Shown here: positions 13,837 through 18,788 of the stretch, piece after piece
Layout of the letters: the number at the start of each line of letters is the position of its first letter
How positions within the stretch are numbered: the stretch's first letter is position 1
Assembly (NCBI GenBank): GCA_910588285.1
Contig: CAJUQB010000046.1
Span: 21,885-40,672, forward strand
Direction: 5' to 3'
From: an uncultured Lachnospiraceae bacterium
Lineage (GTDB): Bacteria > Bacillota > Clostridia > Lachnospirales > Lachnospiraceae
DNA length: 18,788 nucleotides
Translations under genes and position numbers: made by a program
Notes under the pieces: model-generated
Database searches by the model: none
Told to the model about the DNA's origin: nothing
What the model saw: only the letters and a program-made list of their open reading frames with translations

Positions 13837-14268
13837 CTAAATAGAAATTCCGATGTCGGACATATGCTCTGAGATCTCCTCCATGTCGTCATAGGAATTG
13901 GCTTCCTCCCAGCGCTCTCTGCTCCAGATCTCAATCCGGTTGAGAACACCCGCCAGGACTACATCCTTCTCCAGACCGGCGAACTCACGCAGCACGGTTG
14001 GAATTAAGATCCTTCCCTGCTTGTCCACCTCGCAGGCAGCTGCCCCGGCAAAGAAAAAACGTGCAAATTTTCTTGCATCCTTCCCCATCTGCGACACATT
14101 CCGGAACTTCTCTTCAATGACCTTCCACTCATCAGAAGGGTACACAAACAGACATCCATCCATTCCCTTCGTCACGACGAATTCATCGCCCAGCGACTCA
14201 CGGAATCTGGATGGAACGATCAATCTGCCTTTCGCATCCACTGTGTGGCTGTACTCTCCCATGAACAT
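13837..14268 (-). CDS. mraZ: Transcriptional regulator MraZ
   Basis: AbrB-like DNA-binding protein that usually represses its own dcw operon. It has 143 residues from ATG 14266-14268. An upstream in-frame GTG (14275-14277) is less likely because GGGTGA then serves as SD with five-base spacing. Two SpoVT/AbrB-type repeats are visible. The first is GEYSHTVDAKGRLIVPSRFRE, the second CEVDKQGRILIPTVLREFAG, each with the family D-x-K/Q-G-R-x-x-x-P core. It is the first gene of the dcw cluster. An array of 10-bp direct repeats lies between its promoter and start codon and is its probable autoregulatory target. Confidence 0.96.
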   Translation of the reverse strand: MFMGEYSHTVDAKGRLIVPSRFRESLGDEFVVTKGMDGCLFVYPSDEWKVIEEKFRNVSQMGKDARKFARFFFAGAAACEVDKQGRILIPTVLREFAGLEKDVVLAGVLNRIEIWSRERWEEANSYDDMEEISEHMSDIGISI

Positions 14269-14294
14269 GAAAATCACCCGTTGCCGGAAACGGA

Positions 14295-14354
14295 TTCAAC
14301 ACTTCCTCTCCACTATGAACCCTTTTCCTCCCTTTTCCACCACTTTCCTCCACT
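14295..14354 (-). promoter_or_regulatory. MraZ-box array: six 10-bp direct repeats
   Basis: On the minus strand the 60 bases divide exactly into six 10-base units, all starting with R-R-G-K-G or A-G-T-G-G (for example AGTGGTGGAA at 14335-14344). The first three units are the closest to each other. The last (14295-14304) is the weakest. MraZ binds direct repeats with about 10-bp spacing in other bacteria (TGGGN plus five bases in E. coli; AAAGTG-type in mollicutes). The array lies just downstream of the predicted transcription start, as an autorepressor site would. Confidence 0.75.
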
Positions 14355-14362
14355 GTATGTTT

Positions 14363-14391
14363 ATTTTAGACCACAATACGGAAAAAAGCAA
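14363..14391 (-). promoter_or_regulatory. Main dcw promoter upstream of mraZ (sigma-A)
   Basis: The minus strand has TTGCTT (14386-14391), a 17-bp spacer and TAAAAT (14363-14368). Transcription would begin near 14356, at the edge of the MraZ-box array. The upstream flank is A/T-rich, possibly an UP element. A terminator upstream (14461-14504) separates it from the previous gene. Confidence 0.6.
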
Positions 14392-14460
14392 TAGAAAACG
14401 GAAAGTTTTTTGCACTTAAATTTGGCAGAGGGGTTTGGCAGCAGGCTATCACATCGGACC

Positions 14461-14504
14461 AAAAAAAGAAGCAGCTGCCTGAAATTGCTTCAAGCTGCTG
14501 CTTT
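14461..14504 (-). terminator. Rho-independent terminator after the phospholipase-like gene
   Basis: On the minus strand AGCAGCT (14493-14499) pairs with AGCTGCT (14470-14476), with an inner TGAA/TTCA helix. It is followed by TCTTTTTTT (14461-14469). It lies 23 bases after the stop codon of the phospholipase-like gene and before the mraZ promoter. Confidence 0.8.
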
Positions 14505-14526
14505 TCTCTGTACGAATATGCTGTTT

Positions 14527-15099
14527 TCAGGCCATGCAGACCTCCTGGCGCTGCATATACAGACGCATGATCGCTGCCACCACCAGATAGCAGATCCAGA
14601 CAATCTGCCTGCAGTCCTCCTGTACATTGGCAATCCCTCCCAGATAAGCCTCATGGCTCCTGCGGATCAGATCGCAGATGGCCTCCGGCGTATTCAGGCC
14701 GCGGAAGCCCGGCCGCGCCAGGACTGCCTCTCCGCTGTTGATATAGTTCTTTAGATCAATCTTCAGATCTCTCTCATACCTGCAGTGCTCCCTCAGGTTC
14801 CCCTCATAATGAGGGTTATGTGGAAACGTGAAATAATCTGCAACATAATGGATTACCTGGCCCAGATCCCGAAAATAGGCCTGCATATTGCCAACCTGCT
14901 CCCCCTGGGACAGCCGGTGAATCTCTGCCTCCACTGTCTCGAAGGTGCCGCTCATCTCGTGCTTTATGGTTAAAAATGAGGGTTTACAATCCGGCAGGAT
15001 GCTTCCCAGGCAGAAAGCCTTCCAGTGCCGTGTCAATTCCTGCTCACCGATGGTCTCCACCAGATACCTGGCCAATGAAACGTGTGATTTCTTCCGCAT
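14527..15099 (-). CDS. Zinc-dependent phospholipase C-like family protein
   Basis: A protein of 190 residues resembling the zinc-dependent phospholipase C/S1-P1 nuclease fold as it occurs in many Clostridia. Likely metal ligands are H6 (in KKSHVSLARYL), D37 (GSILPDCKPSF), H47, H84 and D88 (GQVIHYVADYFTFPHN), and H94. There is no signal peptide, so unlike secreted alpha-toxin-type enzymes it would stay in the cytoplasm. Its substrate is unknown, and phospholipase activity should not be assumed. ATG (15097-15099) follows GGGAGG by five bases. It lies 97 bp after the DUF1540 gene in the same direction and may share its transcript. A terminator follows it. Confidence 0.82.
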   Translation of the reverse strand: MRKKSHVSLARYLVETIGEQELTRHWKAFCLGSILPDCKPSFLTIKHEMSGTFETVEAEIHRLSQGEQVGNMQAYFRDLGQVIHYVADYFTFPHNPHYEGNLREHCRYERDLKIDLKNYINSGEAVLARPGFRGLNTPEAICDLIRRSHEAYLGGIANVQEDCRQIVWICYLVVAAIMRLYMQRQEVCMA

Positions 15100-15198
15100 T
15101 GTGTCCTCCCTTTTGCTTCCTTTATCACTCCGTTTACCATCGTACTACTTTTTTCCCAAAATAGCAAGCAGGAAATTATAAACAATTTTAAAAACCTC

Positions 15199-15513
15199 TT
15201 ATTCGCAGCAGAAGCTTGCGCATTCCGTATCCTGGCAGTCGCAGGCATGGGCGCCGCCGATCCCGATCTCTCTGGCCGCGCATTTACAGTTCTCATTGTG
15301 AACACAGGAAACTGCCTCACAGTCCACATCAATATTTTTGCTGGCATGCTCCATCGAGTTGGTGGTGCGTCCCTCGCCCCGCTCCCGGAAGCTGGAACAG
15401 AAGGTGCCGGAAGGATTCTTGGCATCTCTGCCCTCCACCAGGATCTCACCCTTGCAGCAATAGCGGTCCTCATTGTACATACATGTCTGTGCAGAACATT
15501 TTAACTGGGTCAT
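15199..15513 (-). CDS. DUF1540 protein with two tandem cysteine-rich domains
   Basis: Small protein of 104 residues made of two DUF1540 units. The first spans about 4-42 (C6, C11, C19, C20, C39). The second spans about 63-101 (C65, C70, C76, C78, C91, C93, C98), with CC (102-103) at the end. The C-x4-C spacing at the start of each unit (CSAQTC, CEAVSC) is the domain hallmark, and the many cysteines suggest metal binding. The function of the family is not established. ATG (15511-15513) lies ten bases after AAAGGAG. A sigma-G-like promoter upstream suggests expression in the forespore, which would make this a candidate spore protein. Confidence 0.87.
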   Translation of the reverse strand: MTQLKCSAQTCMYNEDRYCCKGEILVEGRDAKNPSGTFCSSFRERGEGRTTNSMEHASKNIDVDCEAVSCVHNENCKCAAREIGIGGAHACDCQDTECASFCCE

Positions 15514-15537
15514 ACTGAATTACTCCTTTCTATCATG

Positions 15538-15556
15538 CAAGCTTCCTACAAGCTTG
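15538..15556. repeat. Small hairpin in the DUF1540 leader
   Basis: CAAGCTT (15538-15544) and AAGCTTG (15550-15556) are perfect inverted repeats around a 5-base loop. A third AAGCTT lies at 15567-15572, allowing an alternative pairing. On the plus strand the hairpin is followed by TTTTCTC, but no plus-strand gene ends there. It most likely forms in the 5' leader of the DUF1540 mRNA. Confidence 0.5.
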
Positions 15557-15578
15557 TTTTCTCAAAAAGCTTCACCCA

Positions 15579-15609
15579 TAGTATGACCCGGTTCTTTTTC
15601 TTTTATTCT
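15579..15609 (-). promoter_or_regulatory. Sigma-G-like (forespore) promoter for the DUF1540 gene
   Basis: The minus strand has AGAATA (15604-15609), an 18-bp spacer and CATACTA (15579-15585). Sigma-G promoters of small acid-soluble spore protein genes typically have TGAATA/TGCATA and CATACTA with 17-18 bp between. The -10 is an exact match and the -35 differs by one base. No good sigma-A promoter is visible in this gap. Confidence 0.5.
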
Positions 15610-15637
15610 GGTATCATTTGTTAAATTATCTTTATAT

Positions 15638-17599
15638 TTAATTTTGCTCCTGTACTTCGATTTTGCGAATCTCCTTGGTGCGGATCTCTCGGCAGACAGC
15701 ATCTATAAATTCGCCCAGAGGCTTCACGCCCTCATCCCCGGCAAAACGGCTGCGGACCGATACGGTCTGATCTGCCTCCTCCTGCTGGCCTACCACCAGC
15801 ATATAGGGCACCTTGGCAAGGCGCGCCTCCCGGATCTTGTAGCCGATCTTCTCGGAGCGGTTGTCCACAGCTGCATCAATTTCATTTCTGGCAAGCTCCT
15901 TCCGCACTTCCTCTGCGTAGGCCTCGTATTTCTCTGAAATGGGCAGCACACGTACCTGCTCCGGACAGAGCCAGGTGGGGAACAGGCCGGCATATTTTTC
16001 GATGAGCCAGGCCAGGGTGCGCTCATAGCAGCCCATAGAGGTCCGGTGAATGATGTAGGGCCGCACCTTATCGCCATTCTGGTCAATGTAGTACATGTCA
16101 AACTGCTCAGCCAGAAGGGCATCCCACTGAATGGTAATCATGGTGTCCTCCTTGCCATACACATTCTTCGTATTGATGTCAATCTTGGGGCCATAGAAGG
16201 CAGCCTCCCCCACATCCTCCACATAGGGAATCTGAAGCTCATCCATAATATCCCGCATATGCTGCTGGGTCTCCTCCCACACCTGGGGCTCCCCGATATA
16301 TTTCTCCCGGTTATCCGGATCCCACTTGGACAGGTGGTAGGTCACATCCTCCTCCACCCCCAGGGTCTTTAGGCAATGCTTGGCCAAGGCCAGGCATCCC
16401 TTGAACTCCTCCACCATCTGGTCCGGACGGACAATCAGATGGCCCTCGGAAATGGTAAATTGGCGCACACGGGTCAGCCCGTGCATCTCGCCGGAATCCT
16501 CATTCCGAAACAGCGTTGAAGTCTCGCCGTAGCGGATCGGCAGATCCCGATAGGAATGCTGGCTGCTCTTATAGCAGTAATACTGGAAGGGGCAGGTCAT
16601 GGGACGCAGAGCAAATACCTCCTTGTCCACCGCCTCGTCTCCCAGCACAAACATGCCGTCCGTATAATGATCCCAGTGGCCGGAAATCTTATACAGGTCG
16701 CTCTTGGCCATCAGCGGCGTCTTGGTCCGCACATAGCCCCACTCCTTGTCCTCCAGATCCTCAATCCAGCGCTGCATCTTCTGGATCATCTTGGCTCCCT
16801 TGGGAAGCAGCAGCGGCAGCCCCTGTCCGATCACATCCACGGTGGTAAACAGCTCCATCTCACGGCCCAGCTTATTGTGATCCCGCTTCTTGATATCCTC
16901 CAGGTATGCCAGGTACTCTGCAAGCTCTTCCTTCCTATTAAATGCTGTTCCGTAGATCCGCTGCAGCTGGGCCCGGTTGGAATCCCCTCTCCAATATGCC
17001 ATGGAGGAGGAGATCAGCTTGTATGCCTTGATCCCCTTGGTGGACATCAGATGGGGGCCTGCGCACAGATCTACAAATTCGCCCTGGCTGTAGAAGGAAA
17101 TCTCTGCATCCTCCGGCAGATCCTGGATCAGCTCCACCTTATAGGGCTCCTGGCGTTCCTGCATATATGCAATGGCCTCCTCCCGGGGCATGGTAAACCG
17201 CTCCAGTCTTGCACCCTCCTTGATGACCTTCTTCATCTCCTTCTCGATATTGTCAAGGTCTTCCCGTGAAAAGGGCTCTGTATCAAAATCATAATAAAAT
17301 CCCGTGTCAATGGACGGCCCGATGGCAAGCTTTGCCTGGGGACGCACTCGCTTCACTGCCTCCGCCAGCACATGGGAGGTGGTGTGGCGCAGGGCAGAGA
17401 GCCCTTCCGGGTCATTGGCTGTCAAAATATTCAGCTCACAATCTGCCTCCACCAGAGTGCGCAGATCCACCGTTGTCCCGTCCACCTGTCCGGCGCAGGC
17501 CGCCCGGGCCAGTCCCTCGCTGATATCCAGCGCAATGTCATAGACGGATTTTGCTTCGCTGTACTCCTTTACGGAGCCGTCCTTCAATGTAATCTTCAT
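15638..17599 (-). CDS. thrS: Threonyl-tRNA synthetase
   Basis: Charges tRNA-Thr with threonine; class II synthetase of 653 residues. The N-terminal TGS domain (about 1-62, MKITLKDGSVKEY) is followed by the editing domain, with HTTSH (H72, H76) and DLCAGPH (C179, H183), the four residues needed to clear mischarged serine. The catalytic core has RPMTCPFQYYCY (zinc-binding Cys), FRNEDSGEMHGLTRVRQF (motif 2), YGPKIDINTK, and HRTSMGCYERTLAWLIE (zinc His and motif 3). The anticodon-binding domain (PEQVRVLPISEKY to the end) closes it. The ATG at 17597-17599 is ten bases after AAGGAG. An open extension of seven codons upstream runs through the SD and is rejected. Expression is controlled by the T-box leader upstream. 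Confidence 0.97.
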   Translation of the reverse strand: MKITLKDGSVKEYSEAKSVYDIALDISEGLARAACAGQVDGTTVDLRTLVEADCELNILTANDPEGLSALRHTTSHVLAEAVKRVRPQAKLAIGPSIDTGFYYDFDTEPFSREDLDNIEKEMKKVIKEGARLERFTMPREEAIAYMQERQEPYKVELIQDLPEDAEISFYSQGEFVDLCAGPHLMSTKGIKAYKLISSSMAYWRGDSNRAQLQRIYGTAFNRKEELAEYLAYLEDIKKRDHNKLGREMELFTTVDVIGQGLPLLLPKGAKMIQKMQRWIEDLEDKEWGYVRTKTPLMAKSDLYKISGHWDHYTDGMFVLGDEAVDKEVFALRPMTCPFQYYCYKSSQHSYRDLPIRYGETSTLFRNEDSGEMHGLTRVRQFTISEGHLIVRPDQMVEEFKGCLALAKHCLKTLGVEEDVTYHLSKWDPDNREKYIGEPQVWEETQQHMRDIMDELQIPYVEDVGEAAFYGPKIDINTKNVYGKEDTMITIQWDALLAEQFDMYYIDQNGDKVRPYIIHRTSMGCYERTLAWLIEKYAGLFPTWLCPEQVRVLPISEKYEAYAEEVRKELARNEIDAAVDNRSEKIGYKIREARLAKVPYMLVVGQQEEADQTVSVRSRFAGDEGVKPLGEFIDAVCREIRTKEIRKIEVQEQN

Positions 17600-17729
17600 C
17601 CTGTTCAATCTCCTTTCCAATTTATCGCGCAGTGGGATCCCCCAGAAATGCCAAGAGCCCTTTTGGAAGTGTTTTGCTTCATCGGATGCCGCCTTTCCTC
17701 TCCGCCGCAGTGCGATTCCGCCCGGAGGG

Positions 17730-17777
17730 CCTTTTGTGATATGGGAAATCCGGAGGAATTTCCTATATCACAAAAGG
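17730..17777 (-). repeat. 48-base near-perfect palindrome in the thrS leader
   Basis: Two 20-base arms (17730-17749 and 17758-17777; CCTTTTGTGATAT core) pair at 19 of 20 positions around an 8-base loop. It directly abuts, and by two bases overlaps, the preceding terminator-like hairpin. No T-run follows it on the minus strand. It lies after the T-box terminator region and about 130 bases before the thrS start codon, where T-box leaders normally have no further large structure. Confidence 0.85.
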
Positions 17778-18100
17778 CATTCCCGAAGGAATGCCCTGTT
17801 CATCCATATGACGCATCCCTCCATAGGAAGGGACGAGTATTTTACCCGCGGTTCCACCCCGCTTGCTCTGTCCGGTCAGCTCACGGCATCTGTCGAGGAA
17901 TCCTCCTCCTGTGCCTGCTTGGACAGAACCACTTTCCTGATGATAACGGAATCACCGGGCCGGATTAGGGCCGCTCCGAGACGGTCTTCACATGCTTCCC
18001 GCAAGGCTGCTTCCACCACGGAATCCTCCGGCAGCCCTCTCTGATACCTTCCGCATCCTACTCTTCTCATCTGCGCGTTATGATTTGCTATTCTGCTTAC
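17772..18100 (-). promoter_or_regulatory. T-box riboswitch (threonine) of thrS
   Basis: tRNA-sensing leader that allows read-through into thrS when uncharged tRNA-Thr binds. The antiterminator T-box core GGGTGGAACCGCG is at 17847-17859, with the TGGA bulge that pairs with the tRNA acceptor end. Stem I has the 5' S-turn AGTA (18059-18062) and a 3' GAA (17987-17989), followed one base later by ACC (17983-17985), a threonine codon in the specifier position. After the core, CGTCCCT (17829-17835) can pair with AGGGATG (17814-17820), the usual T-box terminator stem, but no T-run follows. Instead, a second hairpin with GGCATTCC/GGAATGCC arms and a TTCG loop (17776-17795) is followed by TTTTGTG and is the likelier terminator. 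Confidence 0.92.
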
Positions 18101-18106
18101 TCTCGT

Positions 18107-18135
18107 ATTGTAAGCCTATTTCTTGTATTTGTAAA
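18107..18135 (-). promoter_or_regulatory. Sigma-A promoter of the thrS T-box leader
   Basis: The minus strand has TTTACA (18130-18135), a 17-bp spacer and TACAAT (18107-18112). Transcription would start at about 18100, some 38 bases before the AGTA motif of T-box stem I. It begins immediately after the stop codon of the SEC-C gene. Confidence 0.7.
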
Positions 18136-18138
18136 GGA

Positions 18139-18645
18139 TTATTTTTCCCGGCCACAGCATTTTTTGTATTTCCTGCCGCTTCCGCAGGGGCAGGGATCAT
18201 TGGGATAGATCTTCGCCTCCTTGATCACGGTCCCGGACTTCTTCTGTTCCAGATACAGCTCCTTGCGCTTGTCCTCATCAAAAATCTTCTCCCACTGGGG
18301 CAGCTCATAGAGCCAGTCTGCCTTGGCATCCACCATATTCTTGTACAGGATCTCCTTGTCAAAGGCAAGGCTTACATGGGTATTCTCCTCCATCTCCTCA
18401 ATGGGATTGGGTGTCACCAGGCTGTCGTTGATCCCATCCAGGAAGCCTGTCATAGACATAAGGTCAAGCTGGTATTTGTCCGCCAGCTCCTGAACCGTCC
18501 CTTCCACTACCTCATCCGGATTCTCCAGAAGTTGCTCATAAACACTGGTCTCCTTCTTAAAATACTCCTGCCACAAACGCTGCAGGTCGCCCTTGTTCGC
18601 CTTCTCATTATATGCAAGATTACGCCATTGTTCCAATAATGCCAT
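18139..18645 (-). CDS. SEC-C metal-binding motif protein
   Basis: A protein of 168 residues. The C-terminal 20 residues form the SEC-C zinc motif PNDPCPCGSGRKYKKCC (148-164; ligands C152, C154, C163, C164), the same motif that ends SecA. The rest is an alpha-helical, acidic domain (MALLEQWRNLAYNE, LWQEYFKKETSVYEQLL) that I recognise from uncharacterised clostridial SEC-C proteins but cannot assign a role. It lacks any SecA motor motif. The start at ATG 18643-18645 fits the family N-terminus. An ATG four codons earlier (18655-18657) touches the SD AAGG and is less likely. It ends just before the thrS promoter. Confidence 0.85.
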   Translation of the reverse strand: MALLEQWRNLAYNEKANKGDLQRLWQEYFKKETSVYEQLLENPDEVVEGTVQELADKYQLDLMSMTGFLDGINDSLVTPNPIEEMEENTHVSLAFDKEILYKNMVDAKADWLYELPQWEKIFDEDKRKELYLEQKKSGTVIKEAKIYPNDPCPCGSGRKYKKCCGREK

Positions 18646-18657
18646 TGAAAATACCAT

Positions 18658-18788
18658 CCTTCCAAATAAAATTGTAAAAAAGATTGTAAAATTGCGCTTC
18701 GCAATGTTTTTGATTCTCAGGTCACACTTTCCCAGAGCGTGTTTGAAAATTCATTCCCGCCATCTGCACGCCCCACTTTGCGGTATAT
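18658..18788. other. Intergenic stretch upstream of the SEC-C gene, with a short hairpin
   Basis: No coding region is supported up to the right edge. ATTGCG/CGCAAT (18691-18705) forms a 6-bp hairpin with a 3-base loop. It is followed by GTTTTTG on the plus strand and by TTTTACAATCTTTTTT on the minus strand, so it might be a weak terminator in either direction. I could not identify a convincing promoter for the SEC-C gene. Confidence 0.35.

Noticed and set aside
15538..15572. The AAGCTT repeats as the thrS terminator
   Set aside because: On the minus strand no T-run follows the stem, and it lies downstream of the predicted DUF1540 promoter.
1..18788. tRNA, rRNA, transposase, integrase or phage genes
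   Set aside because: I looked on both strands and saw no CCA-ended cloverleaf, rRNA core motif, DDE/tyrosine recombinase motif or phage structural gene.

Overview
Every gene I can support in this window lies on the minus strand, so transcription runs from high to low coordinates. The gene order is mraZ-rsmH-ftsL-PBP-PBP-mraY-murD-ftsW-ftsQ-ftsZ followed by spoIIGA-sigE. Together with a T-box-controlled thrS, a DUF1540 protein, SD-rich start sites and moderate GC, it points to an endospore-forming Clostridia genome, most likely Lachnospiraceae. That assignment rests on gene order and protein similarity recalled from memory, not on a search.

Layout in order of transcription. (1) 18788-17600: a SEC-C zinc-motif protein, then a sigma-A promoter and a threonine T-box leader with an unusual chain of hairpins upstream of thrS. 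(2) 17599-14461: thrS, a two-domain DUF1540 cysteine-rich protein preceded by a sigma-G-like (forespore) promoter, a zinc-dependent phospholipase C-like protein, and a terminator. (3) 14391-2485: the division and cell-wall (dcw) cluster. It starts with a sigma-A promoter followed by an array of 10-bp MraZ-type direct repeats, continues through ten genes, and ends in a strong intrinsic terminator after ftsZ. Probable internal promoters precede mraY and ftsZ, and a hairpin sits between the two PBP genes. (4) 2484-1864: a gene-free stretch with a ~317-bp long imperfect palindrome, a degenerate direct duplication, and a Spo0A-type promoter with a 21-bp spacer. (5) 1863-301: spoIIGA and sigE, the protease and its pro-sigma substrate. 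(6) 202-1: the start of a uroporphyrinogen-decarboxylase-family gene with its own promoter, in the place where sigG is often found.

How the genes work together: MraY and MurD make peptidoglycan precursors. FtsW and the two class B PBPs polymerise and crosslink septal wall. FtsL and FtsQ/DivIB link these to the FtsZ ring. SpoIIGA and sigma-E then act at the asymmetric sporulation septum. As given, mraY is frameshifted at about 7701. MraY is normally essential, so this is either a sequence error or something that needs explaining.

I found no wholly new protein system. The most unusual items are the long palindrome between ftsZ and spoIIGA, the mraY frame break, the 14-bp repeat expansion next to the mraY promoter, the inter-PBP hairpin, the KTA variant of the PBP KTG motif, and the rearranged thrS leader.
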